In this document: positions 1-6,115 of the stretch, piece after piece | Position numbering within the stretch: the first letter of the stretch is position 1 | Layout of the letters: every line of letters starts with the position of its first letter | Assembly: GCA_045629005.1 (NCBI GenBank) | Contig: JAZQQJ010000013.1 | Span: 1-6,339 of the forward strand | Origin: RGIG3528 sp045629005 | GTDB taxonomy: Bacteria; Bacillota; Clostridia; Lachnospirales; Lachnospiraceae | DNA: 6,339 nt | Direction: 5' to 3' | Made by a program: the position numbers and the translations under genes | The notes under the pieces: generated by a model | The model's database searches: none | The model's input: only the letters and a program-made list of their open reading frames with translations | What the model was told of the DNA's origin: nothing

Positions 1-59
1 CGGACACTACCACCGGACATTTGTTAATAGAAATATTGTTTTTATTTTTTGCCTAAATA

Positions 60-68
60 TGTTATAAA
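60..68 (+). promoter_or_regulatory. Extended -10 promoter for the small DUF-type gene
   Basis: The sequence TGTTATAAA gives an extended -10 (TG-n-TATAAA). No good -35 lies at the normal distance; TTGTTT at 36-41 is 21 bp away, too far for a standard promoter. Transcription would start near 75, where the first 34-bp leader repeat begins. Bases 1-57 show no convincing gene; a reading frame ending at a TAA at 25-27 could be the tail of an upstream gene, but it is too short to judge. Confidence 0.5.
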
Positions 69-73
69 TAATG

Positions 74-141
74 TGTTATGGCATTGAAGATATATTCGAT
101 GGAAATATGTTATGGCATTGAAGGAAACTTCAATGAAAATA
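74..141 (+). repeat. Two 34-bp tandem hairpin units in a 5' leader
   Basis: Two consecutive 34-bp units (74-107 and 108-141) both begin TGTTATGGCATTGAAG and end AAATA; a third copy starts at 142 (TGTTA) and runs straight into the AGGAGG. Each unit forms a hairpin. In unit 2 it is perfect: CATTGAAG (116-123) pairs with CTTCAATG (128-135) around a GAAA loop of GNRA type. In unit 1, CATTGAA (82-88) pairs with TTCGATG (95-101), with one G-U pair. The hairpins lie between the predicted transcription start and the ribosome binding site, so they would form the 5' end of the mRNA. A role in mRNA stability or translation is inference; protein-binding direct repeats are an alternative. Confidence 0.75.
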
Positions 142-145
142 TGTT

Positions 146-151
146 AGGAGG
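146..151 (+). promoter_or_regulatory. Ribosome binding site deciding the start at 158
   Basis: A perfect AGGAGG is followed by two adjacent in-frame ATG codons, at 155 and 158. The spacing is 3 nt to the first and 6 nt to the second. The second fits usual spacing better, so 158 is taken as the start; the difference is one methionine. Confidence 0.7.
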
Positions 152-157
152 ATAATG

Positions 158-808
158 ATGGGTATACTTGATTCAATTTTCCAGAGCACAAAGAACAGTG
201 TTGAGAGCAGCGTAAATATGGCTGTAAGAAAAGGCATCAATAAGGCAAAGAAAGGTGTTGCCGACAAGTCTTCAGCTGCTATTACGAAAGCTGTAACTCA
301 TAAGACAAAAACATTTACATATGATGCTATTCCTACAAGTGTTGACGAGCTCAAAGCTCTTAAGGAAGCAGACATGAAGGATGAATTCGGTGTTGCTGCG
401 CTTACGGTTCTTGCACTTAATGCATACGCAGTAAATAGGGAAGTCGGCCTTGCTATGATTGATTTCCTTAACGGACCTTCTGATGTTGCTCCCAGCGACA
501 AGCAGTTCATGAAGGACAGACTTTCTGACGGAAGAGATTATCTCCCGAGATCATACTTTAAGGGCTCAACCCCTGCCAACAACTACACACCCACAACACC
601 GTATACAATTGATGTTGAGCAGACCGCACACAGCAAGGATACATACGAGGAAGGTTACATCAGACTTGCTCTTCGTTCGGGCGGCGCAGATTCCGAGCGT
701 TTTGTAGTCCTTCGTAAAAAGGCCTCTACAGGTGAGTGGTTCCTTTGGGATTTACAGGCACTTCTTTCAAGCATCAGAGTTCCGCAGGAACAGAATCCCT
801 GGGCATAA
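158..808 (+). CDS. Small soluble protein of unknown function (DUF6935-like)
   Basis: This is a 216-residue protein with no signal peptide and no membrane segment, so it is probably cytoplasmic. The first 50 residues are rich in Lys, Ala, Ser and Val and look amphipathic and helical. Residues 55-130 form a likely helical core (DELKALKEADMKDEFG, ALTVLALNAYAV). The C-terminal half looks like a beta-rich module with YIRLALRSGGADSERF, VVLRKK and EWFLWD, and it ends in an NPWA tail. From memory this end resembles the clostridial family annotated DUF6935, whose members share the SGGADS, LRKK, WFLW and C-terminal PWA signatures; this was not checked by search. The gene stands alone, with its own promoter, hairpin leader and terminator. 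It reads in the same direction as lacZ but is separated from it by a terminator and a new promoter. No catalytic motif is evident, and its function is unknown. Confidence 0.85.
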   Translation: MGILDSIFQSTKNSVESSVNMAVRKGINKAKKGVADKSSAAITKAVTHKTKTFTYDAIPTSVDELKALKEADMKDEFGVAALTVLALNAYAVNREVGLAMIDFLNGPSDVAPSDKQFMKDRLSDGRDYLPRSYFKGSTPANNYTPTTPYTIDVEQTAHSKDTYEEGYIRLALRSGGADSERFVVLRKKASTGEWFLWDLQALLSSIRVPQEQNPWA

Positions 809-835
809 AAACAATCGACATACTATTAAAGGCAC

Positions 836-867
836 AATCCTCTGTCTGCAAGGCAGGGGATTTTTTT
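836..867 (+). terminator. Intrinsic terminator after the DUF-type gene
   Basis: AATCCTCTG (836-844) pairs with CAGGGGATT (854-862), with one G-U pair and a 9-nt loop, and a run of seven T follows at 861-867. It starts 27 bp after the stop codon. It separates this gene from the lacZ transcription unit. Confidence 0.85.
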
Positions 868-868
868 A

Positions 869-897
869 ATGACAAATCCTGAAATGAGAAATATAAT
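869..897 (+). promoter_or_regulatory. Sigma-A promoter of lacZ
   Basis: ATGACA at 869-874 matches the -35 consensus at five of six positions. A 17-bp spacer leads to a perfect TATAAT at 892-897. Transcription would start near 904, leaving a leader of about 30 nt before the lacZ start codon. The promoter begins directly after the T-run of the upstream terminator. I see no convincing catabolite-response (cre) element here. Confidence 0.8.
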
Positions 898-903
898 TAT
901 TTC
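888..903. promoter_or_regulatory. Possible operator dyad over the lacZ -10
   Basis: GAAATA (888-893) and TATTTC (898-903) form a 6-bp inverted repeat with a 4-bp centre, overlapping the -10 and reaching the expected transcription start. A repressor bound here would block RNA polymerase. The arms are AT-rich and short, so chance is a real alternative. No regulator gene lies in the window. Confidence 0.2.
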
Positions 904-933
904 ATATTGGAGTTTATTTATTTGGAGGATAAT

Positions 934-3900
934 ATGGACTTAACAAAGATATCAACACCCGGCAGTGCCAGAAGCTGCATGTGCTACCATGAAAACACAG
1001 AAACACTGCATATTAATACACTTAACAAGCACGCATATTTTATTCCGTTCGGGCACGGACAGGATCCTTTCGGAGAAAGAGAAACATCCGAAAGAATGCA
1101 GCTTTTAAATGGTGACTGGAAGTTCCGTTATTATGACAGCGTCATTGATTTGGAAGATGATTTTACGTGTATAGAAAGTGATACTACAATCCCTGTCCCT
1201 GCAAACTGGCAGCTGCACGGATATGATAAACCTCAGTATACAAATGTTTCATATCCGATTACGTTCGATCCTCCGTATGTTCCTGATGAAAATCCTGTAG
1301 GTGTATACAGCAGAAACTATTCCTACAGGCCTGACGGCATGGACAGAATCCTTGTTTTTGAAGGTGTGGACAGTTGTCTGTACTTGTATGTTAATGACGT
1401 GTTTGCAGGCTATTCACAGGTGTCCCATTGCACGTCCGAATTTGATATTACTAAGTACCTTAACGAAGGTGAAAATAAGATTACCGTTGCTGTTTTAAAG
1501 TGGTGTGACGGAACATATCTTGAGGACCAGGATAAATTCCGCATGTCCGGCATATTCCGCGATGTTTATGTGCTTTCAAGGCCGAAGAAGCGACTGACGG
1601 ACTATCATGTAAAAACCATTCTTGAAAAGGATATGCGTAAGGCTGTGCTTGAAGTCAAGGTGTGGGGATGTGATGCTATTCTTGAACTGGCAGATTCCGA
1701 TGGTAAAATTATTACTTCAGCAAAGGCTGCTGATGATAAAGCCGTTGAAATTCCTGTGGAAATGCCTTCGCTTTGGTCAGCGGAAAGTCCGATTCTTTAC
1801 AATCTCACAATTACCGCCGGTGATGAGGTTATCGGAGAGAAGGTTGGCTTCAGGGCGATATCTATAGAAAACGGTGTTGTTAAAATAAACGGTGTCCCTG
1901 TGAAATTCAGAGGCGTTAACCGTCATGACAGCTATCCGGAAACCGGTTTTTATTGTACAAAGGAGCAGATGGAAAAGGACATTGTGCTCATGAAAAAACA
2001 CAATGTTAATGCGGTAAGAACTTCCCATTACCCGAATTCTCCTTTGTTCTGCAAGCTGTGCGATGAGTATGGTTTGTACGTCATAGATGAAGGTGATATG
2101 GAAAGCCATGGCTGTGTTGAAGTTTATAACGACTTCAAGTGGTCTGCGAAAAATGCTTACAGAGGCATAGCGCTCATTGCATCCGATGAAAGATTCAGAA
2201 AACCGATTCTAGACCGCTCTGAAAGCCTTGTAAAGCGTGATTTCAACCGCCCCTGCATAGTTTTCTGGTCACTTGGTAACGAAAGCGGCTATGGCACCAA
2301 TATGGAGGCTGCCGGCAAGCTTATCAAGTCGTTGGACGACACGAGACTTCTTCATTACGAAAGCACCCATAGGCTTGACGAAACTTCCGATGCAGTGCTT
2401 GATGTTGTTTCCGAGATGTACACTTCACCTGAAGGAATGCAGAAATTCCTTGAAAACGAAGACGAGAAAAGGCCTTTTATTCTATGCGAATACTGTCATG
2501 CAATGGGAAACGGCCCCGGAGACCTGGAAGACTATCATAATGCCTTTCATTCAAGTGAGAGATTTTGCGGTGGCTTTGTATGGGAGTGGAGCGATCATGC
2601 AGTAATTCTCGGAACTACAGAGGATGGCAAGGTTAAATACGGCTATGGTGGAGACTCGGGAGAGAGACATAATGACGGCAATTTCTGTATGGACGCGCTC
2701 ACATATCCCGACAGAACGCCACACACAGGTCTTTTGGAACTTAAGCAGGTTTACAGACCTGTCCGTGTTGAAAAGGGGAATACGCCATCACAGTTCATCT
2801 TCAGAAACCTTTTAACTCAGGTTGATGCTTCCGATTTCCTTGAATGTACATATGAGATTTCCTTTGATGGTGGCCTTATACCGGGTAAGAAGGTGGAATT
2901 TTCTGTTGAACCGCTTGGCACAACATGTGTAGAAGTGCCTGAGGCGGCTGAATATGCAAATCGAGAGGCTTACATCAGATTCCTTTTCAACGCTAAGAAG
3001 GATATGCCATATTGCGATAAAGGCTATGAAATCTGCTTCGATCAGGTTAAGATTGGTGTGGACAGTAAGGCAGACGATATGGAGGGCGTTGTGGCAGACA
3101 ATTCGACATGCACTGCGGCAGATGGTGTGACCGGAGCTGAAGCACCCGCCGGAGCAGGAGAGAAGGCAAAGCCTGCAACAGCCAAACTTAGCGAAGAAGC
3201 TTTAAGAATAAAGGTTGATTTTGAGAGCGTTGCGTACAGTTATAACCGCAGAACGCATTGCTTTGATTCAATCATCCATAACGGTAACGAGCTTTTGAAG
3301 GAGCCGCTTACTTTTAACTTCTTCCGTGCTCCGATTGATAACGACACAATGCGTGGAGACTGGTACAGAGCCCATCTGAACAATTATGTCATTAAAGGCT
3401 ACGGGGCTGAAATAAAGGAAACAGAAGACGGAGTGGATATATCCGAAAGACTTGCATTCGGATGGAGCATAAACCAGCCTTTTGTATATATGGATGTTGT
3501 ATATAGTCTGACTTCCGCAGGTATGGATATTCACTGTGATCTTGAGACGGGAAACAAGGTGACATTCCTCCCGCGCTTTGGAATAAGGCTGTTTTTGGAC
3601 AAAGCATTTGACTTGGTTTCTTACTATGGCTACGGGCCGTACGAAAGCTATATTGATAAGCATCAGGCAGATTATATCGGGAATTTCACCGCGAAAATCA
3701 GCGAGATGCATGAGGATTACATAAGACCGCAGGAAAATTCATCACACTATGGCTGTAAGCACTTCAGCGTAACGGATGGTAAAACGGAGCTGAGATTTAC
3801 TTCCGACAAGGGTCTGTCCTTCAATGCTTCCGAGTACACGCAGGAAGAGCTTGCAGGAAAGAGACACAACTTTGAACTGGAAAAGTGCAGCAATAATGTA

Positions 3901-4026
3901 ATCTGTGTGGATTATATGATGGCGGGAGTAGGCTCAAATGCCTGCGGACCGCAGCTCGCAGAAAAATACAGGCTTCCTTTGCCTAAGCTGTCCGCAGAAT
4001 TCCATATGAGTATTACTGAGAAATAA
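934..4026 (+). CDS. lacZ: Beta-galactosidase, glycoside hydrolase family 2
   Basis: This 1030-residue enzyme should hydrolyse terminal beta-galactosides such as lactose by the retaining double-displacement mechanism. There is no signal peptide, so it is cytoplasmic. Regions in order are: sugar-binding jelly roll about 35-216 (EDQDKFRMSGIFRDV near 197-211), Ig-like domain about 218-315, TIM barrel about 316-608, domain 4 to about 709, and the C-terminal beta-sandwich domain from about 752 (RAPIDND at 798-804). The acid/base is Glu450 in SLGNESG and the nucleophile is Glu519 in LCEYCHAMGN. NRHD (329-332) and TSHYPN (363-368) place His331 and His365, equivalent to E. coli His357 and His391. Length is close to E. 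coli LacZ (1023). The end (AGVGSNACGPQL) lacks the E. coli Trp999 context, as expected for Firmicutes enzymes. Residues about 710-752 are a low-complexity Asp/Ala/Gly-rich linker. The start at 934 follows GGAGG (924-928) with 5-nt spacing; an in-frame TTG at 907 lacks a site. Confidence 0.97.
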   Translation: MDLTKISTPGSARSCMCYHENTETLHINTLNKHAYFIPFGHGQDPFGERETSERMQLLNGDWKFRYYDSVIDLEDDFTCIESDTTIPVPANWQLHGYDKPQYTNVSYPITFDPPYVPDENPVGVYSRNYSYRPDGMDRILVFEGVDSCLYLYVNDVFAGYSQVSHCTSEFDITKYLNEGENKITVAVLKWCDGTYLEDQDKFRMSGIFRDVYVLSRPKKRLTDYHVKTILEKDMRKAVLEVKVWGCDAILELADSDGKIITSAKAADDKAVEIPVEMPSLWSAESPILYNLTITAGDEVIGEKVGFRAISIENGVVKINGVPVKFRGVNRHDSYPETGFYCTKEQMEKDIVLMKKHNVNAVRTSHYPNSPLFCKLCDEYGLYVIDEGDMESHGCVEVYNDFKWSAKNAYRGIALIASDERFRKPILDRSESLVKRDFNRPCIVFWSLGNESGYGTNMEAAGKLIKSLDDTRLLHYESTHRLDETSDAVLDVVSEMYTSPEGMQKFLENEDEKRPFILCEYCHAMGNGPGDLEDYHNAFHSSERFCGGFVWEWSDHAVILGTTEDGKVKYGYGGDSGERHNDGNFCMDALTYPDRTPHTGLLELKQVYRPVRVEKGNTPSQFIFRNLLTQVDASDFLECTYEISFDGGLIPGKKVEFSVEPLGTTCVEVPEAAEYANREAYIRFLFNAKKDMPYCDKGYEICFDQVKIGVDSKADDMEGVVADNSTCTAADGVTGAEAPAGAGEKAKPATAKLSEEALRIKVDFESVAYSYNRRTHCFDSIIHNGNELLKEPLTFNFFRAPIDNDTMRGDWYRAHLNNYVIKGYGAEIKETEDGVDISERLAFGWSINQPFVYMDVVYSLTSAGMDIHCDLETGNKVTFLPRFGIRLFLDKAFDLVSYYGYGPYESYIDKHQADYIGNFTAKISEMHEDYIRPQENSSHYGCKHFSVTDGKTELRFTSDKGLSFNASEYTQEELAGKRHNFELEKCSNNVICVDYMMAGVGSNACGPQLAEKYRLPLPKLSAEFHMSITEK

Positions 4027-4044
4027 CGGAAAGGAGATACAATT

Positions 4045-4554
4045 ATGAAAACACTTGTTGTGGTTGATATGCAGAAGGATTTTATCGACGGTTCTCTCGG
4101 AACGAAAGAGGCTGTGGCAATTGTACCGAATGTTGCGAAGAAAATCCGTGAATACAGAAAGAACGGCGACCAGATTATCTTTACAAGAGACACACATCAG
4201 AAGAATTATCTTGAAACCCGGGAGGGAAAGAACCTTCCTGTTGTACACTGCATCGAAGGAACTCCCGGCTGGCAGATTTCCAAGAAACTTGAAGTTAAGC
4301 CGGAAGACCTTGTTGTGAACAAAGTCACCTTCGGACATGTCTGGAAAAAGAAAATGATTAAAGGAAAAGAGATTGAGCTTATTGGCTTGTGTACCGATAT
4401 TTGTGTTATCTCGAATGCACTCGGTCTTAAAGCACTTTTCCCGGAGATGCCGATGAAGGTTGATGCAAGCTGCTGTGCGGGTGTAACTCCAAAGTCGCAT
4501 AAAAATGCATTGGAAGCTATGAAAATGTGCCAGATTGAAGTTATAGGAGAATAA
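4045..4554 (+). CDS. Isochorismatase-family cysteine hydrolase, probable nicotinamidase
   Basis: This 169-residue protein has the isochorismatase-like hydrolase fold and is cytoplasmic. The expected triad is visible: Asp8 in VVDMQKDF, Lys93 in VNKVTFG and Cys120 in GLCTDICV. The metal-site pattern of nicotinamidases also appears, with Asp49 and His51 in TRDTH, Glu60, and His68 in VVHCIEGTPGW. The spacing closely resembles that of the pneumococcal nicotinamidase as I remember it. These residues favour nicotinamidase (nicotinamide to nicotinate plus ammonia, NAD salvage) over other family members. The protein is shorter than E. coli PncA (213 residues), so another amidase substrate is possible, and no gene symbol is assigned. 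Its ATG follows AAGGAGA (4031-4037) by 7 nt and lies 18 bp after the lacZ stop with no promoter or terminator between, so it is probably co-transcribed with lacZ. Confidence 0.88.
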   Translation: MKTLVVVDMQKDFIDGSLGTKEAVAIVPNVAKKIREYRKNGDQIIFTRDTHQKNYLETREGKNLPVVHCIEGTPGWQISKKLEVKPEDLVVNKVTFGHVWKKKMIKGKEIELIGLCTDICVISNALGLKALFPEMPMKVDASCCAGVTPKSHKNALEAMKMCQIEVIGE

Positions 4555-4634
4555 AAAAGTGCGTCTGATGACTTTGATATGCCCCATGTCTACTTGACAG
4601 GGAGCATGTCGCTTAAGTCATCGGACGCTTTTTT
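4555..4634. terminator. Long bidirectional terminator between convergent genes
   Basis: GCGTCTGATGACTT (4561-4574) pairs with AAGTCATCGGACGC (4615-4628), 14 bp with one G-U. Six T follow on the plus strand (4629-4634), and an A-run at 4553-4558 gives a T-run on the minus strand. The loop is itself folded: GATATGC (4576-4582) pairs with GCATGTC (4604-4610). CCC and TGTC (4583-4590) pair with GACAGGG (4596-4602) with a bulged A, around a TACTT loop. It starts at the stop of the plus-strand hydrolase gene and ends 8 bp before the stop of the minus-strand gene, so it can end both transcripts. Confidence 0.88.
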
Positions 4635-4642
4635 GATTGAAC

Positions 4643-5821
4643 TTATAACATCAGACGGTAGATTGCTTCAACGTCTTTCTGCTCAAGAATCGTGAAACCG
4701 TACACTTTGCCTGAACCGTTTCCGTCACCGTAGCAGCAGGTATGGGCAAGCTTTTCAATGTCTGCTTCTTTTGCACCGAGTTCCTCAAAATTCTTAGGCA
4801 TCCCAATGGAAATAAGGAAGGAGCGGAGTGCTTCAATTCCTGCTTTTGCAGTGTTTTCGGGATTGGTGAAATCCATCTGACAGCCCCATACTCTTACAGC
4901 AATCTGAGCAAAACGCATTACATCATGCTTCATTGTGTAAGTGAAGACCGCCGGCATTGTAACCGCGAGGCCTGCACCGTGTGCGCAGTCATAAAGGGCA
5001 GAGAGCTCATGCTCGATGTTGTGGCTTGTCCAGTCCTGACTTCTTCCGACACCGCAGGAGTTGTTGTGTGCCATCATTCCTGCCCACATAATGTTTGCTC
5101 TGGCTTCGTAATCATTGGCATTTTTAATTGCCTTCGGGCCCTCGTTTACCATTGCAAGAATGAGTGCTTCAATCATTCTGTCGGTAACTTCGACATCCTT
5201 TGTGTTAGTAAGATAACGCTCGTACAGATGAGCGATAATGTCTGTAATACCGCAAGCTGTCTGGTATGCGGGAAGTGTTTCGGTGAGGGCGGGATTAAGT
5301 ACTGAGAAACGGGGCCTCAAAGCATCACCGCTTGCACCGCGCTTAAGCATTCCTTCTTCTTTTGTTATTACTGAATCGGGGGAACCTTCTGAGCCTGCTG
5401 CGGAAATTGTGAGTACCGTTCCGATCGGAAGTGCTTCTTTTACGGGCTTTCCTTCGTAGAAATCCCAGAAATCGCCGGTATAAACCGCACCTGCTGCAAT
5501 TGCTTTAGCGGAGTCTATTGCGCTTCCGCCTCCGACAGCGAGTATAAAGTCAACATTTTCTTTTTTGCAAAGCTCTATGCCTTCATAAACAAGCCCGCTT
5601 CTGGGGTTTGGCATAACGCCGCCGAGCTCAACATATTTAATCGCGGCTTTCTCCAATGATGCCTTTACTCTGTCCAAAAGGCCCGAACGAATTACCGAAC
5701 CTTTGCCGTAATGAATAAGCACTTTTTTGCCGCCAAAGCGACTGACAAGCTCGCCGCAATCGTTCTCACGGTCTTTTCCGAATGCAAAAAATGTGGGTGC
5801 GTAAAAATTGAAATTATCCAT
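4643..5821 (-). CDS. Iron-containing alcohol dehydrogenase, butanol dehydrogenase type
   Basis: This 392-residue enzyme belongs to the group III, metal-dependent alcohol dehydrogenases and should interconvert aldehydes and alcohols with NAD(P)H in the cytoplasm. It resembles the clostridial BdhA/BdhB and YqhD branch in length and order of motifs. The N-terminal Rossmann-like half has YGKGSVIRSG (38-47) and the GGGSAID motif (97-103). The helical C-terminal half carries the metal ligands Asp194 and His198 in GITDIIAH, His267 in SHNIEHELSA, and His281 in DCAHGAGLA. The 14-residue gap between the last two matches the family. The small residue Gly39 in the YGKGS turn, where FucO-type enzymes have Asp, suggests that NADPH can be used; this is inference. 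The start follows GGGAAGG (plus coordinates 5829-5835) with 7-nt spacing. The gene is convergent with the lacZ unit and shares its terminator. The natural aldehyde cannot be told from sequence. Confidence 0.95.
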   Translation of the reverse strand: MDNFNFYAPTFFAFGKDRENDCGELVSRFGGKKVLIHYGKGSVIRSGLLDRVKASLEKAAIKYVELGGVMPNPRSGLVYEGIELCKKENVDFILAVGGGSAIDSAKAIAAGAVYTGDFWDFYEGKPVKEALPIGTVLTISAAGSEGSPDSVITKEEGMLKRGASGDALRPRFSVLNPALTETLPAYQTACGITDIIAHLYERYLTNTKDVEVTDRMIEALILAMVNEGPKAIKNANDYEARANIMWAGMMAHNNSCGVGRSQDWTSHNIEHELSALYDCAHGAGLAVTMPAVFTYTMKHDVMRFAQIAVRVWGCQMDFTNPENTAKAGIEALRSFLISIGMPKNFEELGAKEADIEKLAHTCCYGDGNGSGKVYGFTILEQKDVEAIYRLML

Positions 5822-5883
5822 ACAAATACCTTCCCTTTTTTGGTTATGTTATTCTTCTGCAACAATAATATGAATTACAATAT

Positions 5884-5937
5884 GCATTGCTTGCGAAAGC
5901 ATTGCTTGCGAAAGCATTGCTTGTGAAAGCATTGCTC
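5884..5937 (-). repeat. 15-bp tandem repeat in the adh leader
   Basis: On the plus strand the unit GCATTGCTTGCGAAA occurs at 5884-5898 and 5899-5913 exactly, at 5914-5928 with one change (C to T), and partly at 5929-5937. Each unit can form small hairpins such as GCTT-GCGA-AAGC, and GCATTGC arms can pair with GCAATGC arms on the opposite reading only. The repeat ends about 60 bp upstream of the alcohol dehydrogenase start and would lie in its mRNA leader if the candidate promoter near 5991 is used. As 15 is a multiple of three, frames stay open on both strands (a repeated MLSQA on the minus strand), but I do not regard this as coding. Confidence 0.85.
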
Positions 5938-5990
5938 CTGCTACATTACCGCCTGCCTTCTTTGCTGTAATCCTGAAGAATGACAAAATA

Positions 5991-5999
5991 ATCATAACA
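5991..5999 (-). promoter_or_regulatory. Candidate extended -10 promoter for the alcohol dehydrogenase
   Basis: Read on the minus strand, TGTTATGAT is an extended -10 element (TG-n-TATGAT). The -35 at the matching distance (CACAAA, 6014-6019) is poor. A start near 5984 would give a leader of about 160 nt holding the 15-bp repeat. An alternative TTTACA/TACAAT pair lies upstream near 6027-6058 with a 19-bp spacer. Confidence 0.35.
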
Positions 6000-6071
6000 T
6001 ATAAAACTATGCTTTTGTGGCAGGTAAATTGTAAAAAAAGCTTCGTTTTTTGTGTAAATGGGTTATGTTTG

Positions 6072-6115
6072 GGTAAAAACTGAGTAACATACGATAAAGT
6101 AAGTATGCTTTTACC
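6072..6115. other. Dyad abutting the 52-bp array
   Basis: GGTAAAA (6072-6078) is complementary to TTTTACC (6109-6115), and inside lies a second pair, CATAC (6088-6092) with GTATG (6103-6107). The right outer arm overlaps the TTACC that opens the first 52-bp unit. Only one of the two hairpins can form at a time. No T-run follows, so this is not a terminator. It could be a decayed edge of the array or an accidental dyad. Confidence 0.45.

Noticed and set aside
74..151. Shared origin of the leader hairpins (CATTGAAG/CTTCAATG) and the 52-bp array (CCATTG/CAATGG)
   Set aside because: The common part is only CATTG/CAATG. Loop, length and flanks differ, so chance is the simplest explanation.
907..933. 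TTG start extending LacZ by nine residues
   Set aside because: It has no ribosome binding site and lies almost on the predicted transcription start. ATG at 934 has GGAGG at the right distance.
3934..4587. 217-codon minus-strand frame opposite the hydrolase gene and the end of lacZ
   Set aside because: It is a shadow of two well-supported genes, has no family resemblance and crosses the terminator.
4742..5305. 187-codon plus-strand frame opposite the alcohol dehydrogenase
   Set aside because: It lies wholly within the confidently identified dehydrogenase on the other strand and is rich in Cys and His, typical of antisense translation.
5849..5932. Short leader peptide with MLSQA repeats ahead of the alcohol dehydrogenase
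   Set aside because: AGGAG lies only 2 nt before the first ATG, too close for good initiation, and the opposite strand is equally open, as expected of any 15-bp repeat without stops.
6018..6060. A-run and T-run around GCTTCG, considered as a terminator
   Set aside because: The A and T runs could pair but the GC core does not extend the stem, so no stable hairpin is seen.
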